Assembly: GCF_016801865.2 (NCBI RefSeq)
Contig: NC_068937.1
Location: forward strand, 17,397,486 to 17,461,485
Length of the DNA: 64,000 nucleotides
Direction of reading: 5' to 3'
Source of the DNA: Culex pipiens pallens
Lineage: Eukaryota; Arthropoda; Insecta; Diptera; Culicidae
Shown: one piece after another, positions 1-11,170 of the stretch
How the letters are laid out: the number at the start of each line of letters is the position of its first letter
Position numbering within the stretch: the stretch's first letter is position 1
Position numbers and translations under genes: made by a program
The notes under the pieces: model-generated
What the model saw: the letters and a program-made list of their open reading frames with translations, nothing else
Database searches by the model: none
Told to the model about the DNA's origin: nothing

Positions 1-496
1 TTCTTTTGTTTGAAGATTTTTTTCGTTTTATTGTGGATTTAGCTGGTAGCTGGATTTTCTGGCATCTTCTCACGGTCATTGGAAACGGTCGTTAATAGAC
101 CTAGGGGTTCCCAATTGGAGTGAAAAAGTTCAATTTATAGAAAAAATATGGATTAAAATTTTGGTTTTTAATCACTTCTCCGACAATTTTTATTCAGTCG
201 GATAAAAACATATTTTTCATTGAAAAAAGTTTCATTATTATCCAAATGATCACCCCTTATTCTGGCTCAATGCCGGCATCATGCGACCGCGTGCTCCGTT
301 TGTTTGTCAACAAAGCGCAGTGAGGGGGGGGGGGGGCAGGTTTTGACATTTTTATGCCCGCCTCTGGCCCGCCTATTTCGTCGGTCGTTGAGCCGACGGT
401 CGTTTCCAACAACCGAGTCCAGCAAGGTACTCATTGTACAATACAAGATTTTTCTTCACAAAAGTCGATGGAAATCGATGGGTTCATGTTCATATC
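1..496. other. Non-coding DNA, no gene seen
   Basis: AT-rich sequence with a short run of G near 326-336. Short open frames here have no splice context or recognisable motif. Nothing else can be supported. Confidence 0.5.
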
Positions 497-1577
497 CAAA
501 TTTCTCATGAATGTGTCTCAAGAGACTCTAGATTAGATGTTTGACCTTAAATCAAAAGTTTCCAACCCAAATTCACCAGATTCCTAGCTTTCTTTGAAAT
601 AACCTTAACATCCAAGCTGGAAACCTCAAAACGATCGCATAAACATCTTATCTTTGTACAATTTGTCATAAAAATACAGCAACAGATTGCCCGAATACAA
701 ATTCGAGCATAAAGCTTTGCTAAACTTAGATTCTTTCATTTAAAAGCTATTATTACTCATAAGGTTCCCGACATTATTTTTTCAATCCTCTGCCGTACAA
801 AACTATAATATTTAAAAAAAACGAATCAATCACATTGTAGAGGACAGTTTTTTGAACAATTCCCATAAAAAAGTATCAATTTTGGTTTAATATAAGCAAA
901 GATATACACAATTTCGTGAAATAAAAAGTGACTTTCTCCAAAATTTCTGGATTTAATTCCCTTTCAAACGCTGAACACCGCCTACTGAGTTTTTTATGAT
1001 TCTAATAAAATAATTTTCATAAATTTTATCAAAATTTTATATAAGTTTTATGTTTCAGCAAAATGTTTTCATCCTTAAAAATATCATAGTAGGCAGTGTT
1101 CATCGTTTGAATGGGAATTAAATCCACAAATTTTGAAGAAAGTCACTTTTTATTTTACGAAATTGTGTAAATCTCTGCTTATATTGAACCAAAATTGATA
1201 CTTTTTTATGGAAATTGTTCAGAAAATTGTTCTCTACAATGTGATTGATTCGAAAATGTTTTAAAATACTATAGTTTTGTATGGTTGAGGATTGAAAAAT
1301 AATGTTAGGAACCTTATGAATAAAATAGCTTTTAAATGAAATACGCTAAGTTTAGCAAAGCTTTATGCTCGAATTTGTATTCGGTCAATCTATTGTTGAA
1401 TTTTCATGACAAATTGTACAAAGAAAAGATTTTTATTTAGTCGTTTTGAGGATTCCAGCTTGGATTTTGAGGTTATTTCAAAGTAAGCTAAAAATCTGAT
1501 AAATTTGGTTTGCAAACTTTTTATTTGAGGTCAAATATGTTATTTGGAGTCTCTTGAGGCACATTCACAAGAAATTG
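497..1577. repeat. Foldback element, ~1.1 kb, arms ~480-490 bp
   Basis: The left arm (about 497-988) reappears as its reverse complement at about 1085-1577, with a spacer of about 95 bp. Examples are the outer segment TGTCTCAAGAGACTC near 513 against GAGTCTCTTGAGGCACATTC near 1549, and the inner segment TTCAAACGCTGAACACCGCC near 963 against its complement near 1089. The arms look roughly 85-90% alike by eye with small indels. No transposase reading frame is present. No terminal motif or target duplication was defined, so the superfamily is open. A transcript through it could fold into a hairpin of nearly 500 bp. Confidence 0.85.
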
Positions 1578-3327
1578 AAATTATCCAATTAAAACAATGC
1601 TTTTCTCCAATCACATTGTGATATTTATTTATTTTGTCATATTTTTTTCAAATTTAATTAGCTCTCCCCTAATCATCATAGCAGGAAGTTTGTATGTCAT
1701 CACCCAGAAATCCTCACATCCCACTAGCCCTGGCTTAGCCCTGGATCGCTTCTTACTGTGGGCTGGCCACCGTACTTCATACACTGCTGCTGTGGGCTGT
1801 GAATGCTTCAGCTGAGCCATCTGTTCTTTTTTTTGGTTTGTGTGCTAAGTACTTCCCATTCCGCGAGCTGATGAACTTCCACTCAACTTCACTCCACTCC
1901 TCTTCGGGGAGAGCATAACTCTTGTAAATTATTCACGGTTCCTTTATCAGCGGGATTTTGAAGGGGTTTTTGCTGTTGGAGGAATGTGTGTGTGAGTAAA
2001 AAATTATGAGTCAGGGTGTGTGTCTGTTTAAACCAAGAAGTGGTGTCCTTCCCGCCTCGAGGACCTCTTCAGCGAGTACTAAATGGTGACGAAGGAAGGA
2101 TTATGTAACTCTCAAGCACGGATTAATGTTGGGAAGTGGGGGGTTTCAGTCGAAAAATGACCGAATTTAAAGTGAAATTGTCATGGAACTAAGGAATTTA
2201 TAATAATTTTTAATAAAAGATTCAATAACAAAGTTTGGAAAGATTAGAAAAAATCCAAAAAAGAACAATATTTTTTTTTTGCAGGAAGAATGCAAAACAC
2301 TTTACTCAAGATACTCTTAGAGTTTCCAGAAGACATTCGTTCTCTATAATTTAATTAATAACTCAAATTTCTCCCGTTGAGGATATCACTTTTCAATCCA
2401 CTTTGCCAAAGTTTACTCTTAGTCGGTACTCGCGCAAAGTTAACTCCGTTTGCTGCTACTTTTTGCTGTTTTAGTAGAGTTATTCTAAATATTATTTGAA
2501 ATATTTTTTTCTCAAAATGGTCTGGAACTTTTATCAGATTTATGAGGCTGGCATTATCTTTATTTTCCCTTAAAAAATGACACTAAAAAAAATTAAAACA
2601 TTTTTGCAGTCAGTACCACCCTAACTGGTGTTTGTACACAGAGAGCAGATGTTCAATTTACATAAATTAAGTAAAATTACTCTTCTGCCGGTCGCAGTCT
2701 CCAAAGCCGGTACAGAAGCCGTGTCTTATCAGTTTCTGGAGGAGTTTTGCCAGCAACCAAACCTGAATTAACCCTCATTAAGCCATTTTCCATTATTAAT
2801 TATAAATAAGATTTTTTTGTTTTTTTTTTACTAAACCTGAACTTTGTTTCAATTTTATAAAAAAATTATTAAAAGCACAGACAATCGAACAAAAATCTTT
2901 GTTTTCGAATTTTAAATACTTGATTGAATTTTCACTAGAGCCATCTAGTTGTAAACGCAAGCACTACAAGATGTTTGCTTGATATTGTGCGTTCATTCAG
3001 TTGGAAGCAACTGTCAAACAAGTGTCAAAAGAGCTGTGGTGAATTCAAAGTTTCCGTGGTGAATTTCACATTCAGAAGAGTTTTTCTAAATGTTGAGGTC
3101 TTTTTTTGTCTGTGATTTGTAAACAAACAGGTCAAATTGAAATGTACCTGCAACAATTAACTCTCTCTGAAAACATAATCAGAATTTGTTATTTTTTTAT
3201 ATATATTATGGATCTTTAAGGGTTGAATAATTTTTCTTGAGTCATTCTGGAGTTCAATCGCTTCGAGTACAGAAAATTTATTTCCCTGCTCAAGGTTTGT
3301 TTTAACCATTACAAGCAGCTGTTTGCA
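1578..3327. other. Unclassified non-coding DNA
   Basis: No gene is supported here. Opposed open frames around 1597-1820 are short and lack recognisable domains or splice sites. Scattered GTAAAATTACT-like words near 2670 resemble the array at 5.9-7.1 kb. Confidence 0.5.
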
Positions 3328-4812
3328 TTAACCTTCCTTTGGTATTAAAAAAAATCACACTTAAGGTATTGGGGTCCTTTTCGACCCAAAACTTTGAAAA
3401 ATCGTCAAAAATCCAGTGTGGCCCATCCTGGGCATATCTTTCAATTTCATTAAGTTTGATATATCGGATGATAGGGTTTCTCTCATATTCCGGATGTGCC
3501 CCCAAGGGGCCACCGGTAACCGGTTCCAGAATGGCCAGGATGAGTCAGCGGACATTGGCATGACCTTAGATTGACATATCTTTCAATTTCATGAAGTTTG
3601 ATATATCGGATGTTAGGGTTTCTCTCATATTCTGGAAGTGTCCACAAGGGGTCACCGGTAACCGGTTCCAGAATGGCCAGGATGGGTCAGCGGACATTGG
3701 CATGACCTTAGATTGACATATCTTTCAATTTCAAGAAGTTTGATATATCGGATGATAGGGTTTCTCTCATATTCCGGAAGTGACCACATGGGGCCACCGG
3801 TAACCGGTTCCAGAAAGCCAGGATGGGTCAGCGGACATTGGCATGACCGTAGATTAAGATATTTTTCAATTTCATGAAGTTTGAAATATCGGATGATAGG
3901 GTTTCTCTCATATTCTGGAAGTGTCCCCAAGGGGCCTCTGGTAACCGGTTCCAGAATGGCCAGGATGGGTCAGCGGACATTGGCATGACCTTAGATTGAC
4001 ATATCTTTCAATTTCATGAAATTAGATATATCGGATGATAGGGTTTCTCTCATATTCTGGAAGTGTCCACAAGGGGCCACCGGTAACCGGTTCCAGAATG
4101 GCCAGGATGGGTCAGCGAACATTGGCACGACCGTAGATTAAGATATCTTTCAATTTCATGAAGTTTGAAACATCGGATGATAGGGTTTCTCTCATATTCT
4201 GGAAGTGTCCACAAGGGGCCACCGGTAACCGGTTCCAGAATGGCCAGGATGGGTCAGCAAACATTGGCATGACCTTAGATTGACATATCTTTCAATTTCA
4301 TGAAGTTTGAAATATCGGATGAAAGGGTTTCTCTCATATTCTGGAAGTGTCCACAAGGGGCCACCGGTAACCGGTTCCAGATTGGCCAGGATGGCTCAGC
4401 GAACAACGGCATTACCAAAGATGGATATATGTTTCAATTTAATAAAGTTTTATATGCAACATGATGTGTTTTCAACAAAAAAATCAAGTTGGCCGTTCAT
4501 CGGGTACCCGGGAACCGGTTCCAGGTTACCCGGAAGTGGCCACTAACACTCCAGAGTGGTTCTGGCAATCGTGTATTGTATTTTTAGTAAGTTTTATGGA
4601 TCAATTTCAACTAACATGAGCGTATTGGTACATGTGATATATGTGAAAAACAGTAAAACATGAACTTTTCGGTTGTTCCGGATTTCCGGAACCGGTAGGT
4701 CACCTGGTCCTAATAATAAAATTTGTGGTCAAAGTACAGATAAATACCTGTCGAATGCAACCCAGAATTTTCAAAAAGGCTGAAAAGGAACCCAATACCG
4801 TAGGAAGGTTAA
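3328..4812. mobile_element. TTAA-flanked TIR element (piggyBac-type MITE) with satellite interior
   Basis: TTAA occurs at 3328-3331 and 4809-4812, immediately outside inverted ends. The left end reads CCTTCCTTTGGTATT, with GGTATTGGGGTCCTTTTC following after a short insertion. The right end reads, in complement, CCTTCCTACGGTATTGGG then TTCCTTTTC. A duplicated TTAA target is the hallmark of piggyBac-type transposition. There is no transposase, so the element is non-autonomous. Most of its ~1.48 kb is the 142-bp tandem array listed separately. The right third contains further GGAACCGG-type words (about 4500-4700). Confidence 0.8.
3410..4555. repeat. 142-bp tandem satellite array, ~7-8 units
   Basis: The word GGCCAGG recurs at 3533, 3675, 3816 (as AGCCAGG), 3958, 4100, 4242 and 4384. 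The spacing is 141-142 bp. Each unit carries a CCGGTAACCGG palindrome followed by TTCCAGAATGGCCAGGAT, then a TTTCAATTTCATGAAGTTTG segment and TCGGATGATAGGGTTTCTC. Units differ by scattered substitutions and the last unit decays. Because 142 is not a multiple of three, open frames through it shift each unit and are not coding. Confidence 0.92.
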
Positions 4813-5944
4813 GCAACTGTAATTGCACGGTGAGTAAAAAAAAACGTAAATTTACATGGATTTTTGTGTAACTGACATTTATCTGTTATATTTTAAAAAC
4901 TATTCTAATCGTAAAAAAAAAAACAAAAAATATGAAAAATGTATACTGTTTAAATCAGCAACAGAATGCTCTAAAATCTTGCACAATCTAAACGAGAAAA
5001 TTCAAGCCACGTAAAGTTACAACCAATTTGCTTACAGTTGAAGTTTCCCTCCCCTTCCCCGTCCCCCAATCCCAAAATCACTTCATCTGTGACTGAACTG
5101 TAATCACTGCTCGCGCTGAAAATGATATGTAAATCTCAACTTTGCCCCTAATTGTAATGCAAAGTAGTACGTGACCTAGGGTGACCCTGTGAGAATAGAT
5201 TTTTGAATATTTTTTTTAAATTAATGATTCAAATTTTTTTATAATTAATTAAATGACTAATTTTAAATTTAAAATAATTAACTCGATTTATGTTAGGACA
5301 CCATTCTCAAACTTTTCGACTCAGTTCCTCTGGCTAAATTGAGAGCAATCCAGATGGGGATCCAGTATGGCAGTCAGTGCAAACTTCACATGCATGAAAT
5401 AATTAATTTTACTTACTTTGACAAGCAAGCACGTACGGTGCACAGGGTGTGTCGGTACATTTGTAGTTAAACGAGGAAAGCTGAAATTGGAATGCATTTT
5501 GAGGTTGGAACTGAAATGTCATTAAAATTGAAAATATGTTTTTCAAAATTTCTTCAGAAAATACCAAAATATTTTCTCTAAATTTGTCCGTGAAACTCTT
5601 TAGCTTCTCCCTGCTTCAGCAGCAGTAGAACCAACAAGTCAGCGAGTGTGTTCCTGCGAGCTTGGAGGCGATCAATTTCCGCTCAATTTTTCCACCCTGA
5701 CAGCCTGTCAATCTGTGTTTTGCTTGCACATTCCAGGAACAGCTTATTGCTCACCATTGCTCGCAGAAAAATGTGCATCCTTTTAAGAAGGGAGGAAAAA
5801 TTGAAGTTGGAAAATGCAAGAAGAATTAACTAAAATATTAAGTCAATTTGAAGAAGTCCTTTAAAGTACAAAAAATCACGGCAACATTACATCTCCCAGA
5901 ACAAATGTTGTGTCCGAAAAATATGTTTGATTTAAGCTGTATAA
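4813..5944. other. Unclassified non-coding DNA with AGTAAA/GTAAAT words
   Basis: No gene is seen. The segment just after the TTAA element (4820-4990) has GTAAATTTACATGG-like words related to the array at 5.9 kb. The 61-codon frame at 5648-5833 has no recognisable domain. Confidence 0.45.
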
Positions 5945-7080
5945 ATTTATAAATTTACATATTTTTCTGTGTAATTTTACTTATTTTTCAGTTGAATTGA
6001 GGAAAAGTTACATCAGAAAAGAGGCCATACCATCAAATCAAGATTGTAAATTTGTTGGTTGTTCATTACTTATTTTCGAAGTAATTTTACCTATTTTGTA
6101 ATTTTACTTTTAGAATTTGTAAATTTACATCTTTCCCTGAGTAATTTTACTTATTTTTCAGTTGAATTGAGGAAAAGTTACATCAGAAAAGAGGTAATAT
6201 TTTACCATCAAATCAAGATTGTAAATTTGATGGTTGATCATTACTTCTTTTCGATGTAATTTTAGCTATTTTGTGATTTCACATTTGAAATATGTTAATT
6301 TACAACTTTTCCTGTGTAATTTTATTTATTTTTCAGTTGAGTTGACAAAAATTTCATCAGAAAAGAGGCAATATTTTAACATTAAATCAGTATTGAATAT
6401 TTGATGACTGATCATTACATTTTTCGGATGCAATTTTACCTATTTTGTGATTTTACATTTAAAATACGTTAATTTACATCTTTTCCTATGTAATTTTACT
6501 TACTTTTCAGCTGAGTTGATGAAAAATTACATCAGAAAAGAGGTAATATTTTACCATCAAATCAGTATTGTATTTGATGGCTGATCATTACATTTTTAGG
6601 ATGTAATTTTATCTATTTTGTAATTTCACATTTAAAATGCGTTAATTCACATCTTTTCTTGTGTAATTTCACTTATTTTTCAGTTGAGTTGAGGAAAAAA
6701 ATACATCAGTGAATATGAAATATATTATCATCAAATCAGTAATGAAAATTAGATGGTTGATCATTACATTTCTTTGATGTAATTTTACCTATTATGTAAT
6801 GTCACATTTAAAATATGTTAATTTACATCTTTTCGTGTGTAATTTTACTTATTTTTCAGTTGAGTTGAGGAAAAATATCATCAGAAAAGATCAAATCTGT
6901 ACTGAAAATTTGACAGTTGATCATTACATATTTTCGATGTAATTTCACCTATTTTTTGATTTCACATCAAGGAAAAAAATCATCAGAAATGAAGTTAATT
7001 TTTACCATCAAATAAAAATTTAAAATTTGATGGAACATTACCCATTTTTTTTATATGAAAATATGTAAATTTACATATTT
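5945..7080. repeat. ~174-bp tandem repeat array, 6-7 units
   Basis: The anchor GTAATTTTAC followed by TTATTTTTCAGTTGA recurs at 5971, 6141, 6316, 6490, 6663 and 6839, giving spacings of 170-176 bp. A degraded unit follows to about 7080. Each unit also has an ATCAGAAAAGAGG block, a CATCAAATCA block and GATCATTAC. It is rich in GTAAATTTAC-type palindromes. No conserved reading frame exists across units. Related fragments appear near 7590-7760, 8050-8340, 28490-28550 and 63650-63740. Confidence 0.88.
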
Positions 7081-9026
7081 TTAAAGTAATATGTCACGTT
7101 GCTTCTGATATTTTTTTTCGCATTTCCCAATGTAAAATTGCCATGATTTTGTCAATTGTATAATTAGGACAAATTGCTCAACAGAAATCAAGAAATTTTC
7201 CTCACCAAAAAAGGTCTTTTTGCACGCCTTTTCGATTGACACATTCCTAATTATTAATTACTAAGCAAAAGAAGGTTCGTTCTCCCTTTGAGGTGCTCGA
7301 GCTATTCATTATAGTTAATTAGTATCCTGGGCAAATAACGTTAAAAGACAGAACAAAAAACATTCTGAGAAGAAGCCAAGAAAAGCTAAGCAAAAAAATT
7401 GTCTCCCTCAAAGTTGAATATTTAAAATTCAAGACGAGAAGGTACCATTTAGGAGCAGGTTTTTTTTTCTGTGGGGCAAAAATAAAAAGGTTGTGGCTCC
7501 CTGCTGAGGAGTAACGAATTGTCTTAATTAGAGGTTTTTTTCTGCTGGGAAAATTACCATTTTCTACATAATAAAAAAGTTTCATTCTGGATGGGTAAAA
7601 TTAATTAATTAATTGTTTGAATTTTACCTTTTTTCGATGTTATTTTACCTAAATTTATGTAATATTGCACAGAAAAAGACGCAATTTTTAGTTTTTTTTT
7701 TTTACATAAAATCTGTCAACAATTTTACGGTCAGAATGAAATTAAAACAATTTTATTAAATTTACAATGATCTAGAAATTATTCTAAAAATCTTATCACA
7801 TTTTTTTCCAAATCCCGTCACAAAAAATTCTTCATGACAAACCTTTCGTCCCTGCAAACTTTTCCTTCAAAATAATGCCATTATCACCACAGTGGGTGTC
7901 CCTTAACCGTGTACATACTCTTCTTCTGCCGATAAACATTAACAGTGTGTCAACTTTTTATGTCATCCATAAATCTCGTTTCCCGCGAACGAAAGCGGAA
8001 CACATTTTCGTTAATTTTGCCTTCACCAAACGACCGGTTATGTGAAAATCACAGTAAAAAAAAGTGCATTTACAGTGAGTTGAAAATTACACGTAAATTT
8101 ACATCTTTGTTTGAAATTTTACCTGAATTAATGTTAATTTTTCCCACTTTTCATGTATTTTGCATCGTTTTAAATTACATAATTTTGTCTGTAAGATTTT
8201 TTGCCCCATAAAAATATGTAAGTTTACATGAGAAACTAGATAAAATTTTATCGAAGCTTAATTTTTGTTTTTTTTTTACAATTATTTTTTTACACCCCAT
8301 TGCAGGTATAATTACATGAAAAACAAGTAAATTCTCAACTTGACATTTTCAACTTTTTGTTTTAACGCTTTATTGTTACTGTGACATCTTTTTTCACAAA
8401 ACAAGCTCAAATGTCATCATCATTTTTCATTAACCGGAAAAAGCTCGGGCGCAACCTGAGAGCTTTCGGAACATGTAATAATTGGGTTGGGCTAAGGTGA
8501 GGTGGGGTAAGTCGGGACGGAAATTGCATGCATCAGCAAAATTGTAGTTAATTTTTGGCAGCCTGCTTCACTGAAACGCGTATAAATTATTGATTTCAGC
8601 GTGAAAAAAAAAGCGGCAGCAAAAAGTAAAAAGCCATAAAAATGCCAATTTCGCGTGCGCTCTGGTGCGGAAAAAAGGCACTCAAATTTCAAATTCCAGA
8701 CGTCGGGTGACAGACAGAGTGCGCCATCATATTTCTTCACGCCAATTGAGTAGCGAGCGGCCCTGTTTGATGTGTTATCCCGAACCCCTTTGGTGGAAAG
8801 CTGAGAGTTTCAGGCTGAGCCTGATGGAATACGATAGCGGGATCGATCTTCATAAATTTTAATTCGCCGAAAGCCATCAGGATGACGACGATGTGAACGA
8901 GTCACGGCTTTTGACAGGGAAGTTTATTTTTTTCTTTGTTGACTTTCTATTTCTCGTAAAATGATACAGACAAATTAAAAAAAAAGACATTCGATTCGAT
9001 GAGTTCCAAGAAATGAAACTGAAATG
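7081..9026. other. Unclassified non-coding DNA with array-related fragments
   Basis: No gene is supported. Fragments of the GTAAAATTAC family occur at 7590-7760 and 8050-8340. The 8400-8900 stretch is less AT-rich and looks single-copy within the window, but has no splice-flanked frame. Confidence 0.45.
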
Positions 9027-10349
9027 GTTTCTTGTTTCTTGTTTCTTGTTTCTTGTTTCTTGTTTCTTGTTTCTTGTTTCTTGTTTCTTGTTTCTTGTTT
9101 CTTGTTTCTTGTTTCTTGTTTCTTGTTTCTTGTTTCTTGTTTCTTGTTTCTTGTTTCTTGTTTCTTGTTTCTTGTTTCTTGTTTCTTGTTTCTTGTTTCT
9201 TGTTTCTTGTTTCTTGTTTCTTGTTTCTTGTTTCTTGTTTCTTGTTTCTTGTTTCTTGTTTCTTGTTTCTTGTTTCTTGTTTCTTGTTTCTTGTTTCTTG
9301 TTTCTTGTTTCTTGTTTCTTGTTTCTTGTTTCTTGTTTCTTGTTTCTTGTTTCTTGTTTCTTGTTTCTTGTTTCTTGTTTCTTGTTTCTTGTTTCTTGTT
9401 TCTTGTTTCTTGTTTCTTGTTTCTTGTTTCTTGTTTCTTGTTTCTTGTTTCTTGTTTCTTGTTTCTTGTTTCTTGTTTCTTGTTTCTTGTTTCTTGTTTC
9501 TTGTTTCTTGTTTCTTGTTTCTTGTTTCTTGTTTCTTGTTTCTTGTTTCTTGTTTCTTGTTTCTTGTTTCTTGTTTCTTGTTTCTTGTTTCTTGTTTCTT
9601 GTTTCTTGTTTCTTGTTTCTTGTTTCTTGTTTTTTGTTTTTTGTTTCTTGTTTCTTGTTTCTTGTTTCTTGTTTCTTGTTTCTTGTTTCTTGTTTCTTGT
9701 TTCTTGTTTCTTGTTTCTTGTTTCTTGTTTCTTGTTTCTTGTTTCTTGTTTCTTGTTTCTTGTTTCTTGTTTCTTGTTTCTTGTTTCTTGTTTCTTGTTT
9801 CTTGTTTCTTGTTTCTTGTTTCTTGTTTCTTGTTTCTTGTTTCTTGTTTCTTGTTTCTTGTTTCTTGTTTCTTGTTTCTTGTTTCTTGTTTCTTGTTTCT
9901 TGTTTCTTGTTTCTTGTTTCTTGTTTCTTGTTTCTTGTTTCTTGTTTCTTGTTTCTTGTTTCTTGTTTCTTGTTTCTTGTTTCTTGTTTCTTGTTTCTTG
10001 TTTCTTGTTTCTTGTTTCTTGTTTCTTGTTTCTTGTTTCTTGTTTCTTGTTTCTTGTTTCTTGTTTCTTGTTTCTTGTTTCTTGTTTCTTGTTTCTTGTT
10101 TCTTGTTTCTTGTTTCTTGTTTCTTGTTTCTTGTTTCTTGTTTCTTGTTTCTTGTTTCTTGTTTCTTGTTTCTTGTTTCTTGTTTCTTGTTTCTTGTTTC
10201 TTGTTTCTTGTTTCTTGTTTCTTGTTTCTTGTTTCTTGTTTCTTGTTTCTTGTTTCTTGTTTCTTGTTTCTTGTTTCTTGTTTCTTGTTTCTTGTTTCTT
10301 GTTTCTTGTTTCTTGTTTCTTGTTTCTTGTTTCTTGTTTCTTGTTTCTT
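9027..10349. repeat. (GTTTCTT)n heptamer array, 189 units
   Basis: A near-perfect 7-bp tandem array of 1323 bp, exactly 189 units by position arithmetic. The only internal variants seen are two adjacent GTTTTTT units at 9629-9642. Because 7 is not divisible by 3, all three forward frames spell the same heptapeptide cycle (VSCFLFL), which explains the spurious 440-450 codon frames. The reverse strand (CAAGAAA)n is also stop-free. There is no codon or promoter evidence for translation. Confidence 0.98.
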
Positions 10350-11170
10350 GTTTTTAGTTTTTAGTTTTTAGTTTTTAGTTTTTAGTTTTTAGTTTTTAGT
10401 TTTTAGTTTTTAGTTTTTAGTTTTTAGTTTTTAGTTTTTAGTTTTTAGTTTTTAGTTTTTAGTTTTTAGTTTTTAGTTTTTAGTTTTTAGTTTTTAGTTT
10501 TTAGTTTTTAGTTTTTAGTTTTTAGTTTTTAGTTTTTTAGTTTTTAGTTTTTAGTTTTTAGTTTTTAGTTTTTAGTTTTTAGTTTTTTAGTTTTTAGTTT
10601 TTAGTTTTTAGTTTTTAGTTTTTAGTTTTTTAGTTTTTAGTTTTTAGTTTTTAGTTTTTAGTTTTTAGTTTTTAGTTTTTAGTTTTTAGTTTTTAGTTTT
10701 TAGTTTTTAGTTTTTAGTTTTTAGTTTTTAGTTTTTAGTTTTTAGTTTTTAGTTTTTAGTTTTTAGTTTTTAGTTTTTAGTTTTTAGTTTTTAGTTTTTA
10801 GTTTTTAGTTTTTAGTTTTAGTTTTTAGTTTTTAGTTTTTAGTTTTTAGTTTTTAGTTTTTAGTTTTTAGTTTTTAGTTTTTAGTTTTTAGTTTTTAGTT
10901 TTTAGTTTTTAGTTTTTAGTTTTTAGTTTTTAGTTTTTAGTTTTTAGTTTTTAGTTTTTAGTTTTTAGTTTTTAGTTTTTAGTTTTTAGTTTTTAGTTTT
11001 TAGTTTTTAGTTTTTAGTTTTTAGTTTTTAGTTTTTAGTTTTTAGTTTTTAGTTTTTAGTTTTTAGTTTTTAGTTTTTAGTTTTTAGTTTTTAGTTTTTA
11101 GTTTTTAGTTTTTAGTTTTTAGTTTTTAGTTTTTAGTTTTTAGTTTTTAGTTTTTAGTTTTTAGTTTTTA
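10350..11170. repeat. (GTTTTTA)n heptamer array, ~117 units
   Basis: This array directly abuts the GTTTCTT array with no spacer and stays in register. It is 821 bp: about 113 perfect heptamers, three 8-bp units with an extra T (10532, 10582 and 10625) and one 6-bp unit (10815). It contains TAG in every frame and cannot code. It ends in a T-run at 11172-11179. Confidence 0.97.

Noticed and set aside
3302..4546. Repeated peptide frames (such as 3652-3930) in the 142-bp array
   Set aside because: The unit length is not a multiple of three and frames break between units; the peptides are repeat by-products.
3410..4555. CRISPR array
   Set aside because: The repeat unit is 142 bp without unique spacers, and the DNA is eukaryotic.
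9013..10371. Open frames of 441-452 codons in all three plus frames
   Set aside because: They are the direct translation of a 7-bp repeat, which reads the same heptapeptide in each frame. There is no evidence of a gene.
9027..11170. Telomeric repeat
   Set aside because: Units are GTTTCTT and GTTTTTA, without the G-run of TTAGG-type telomeres, and the array is interstitial.
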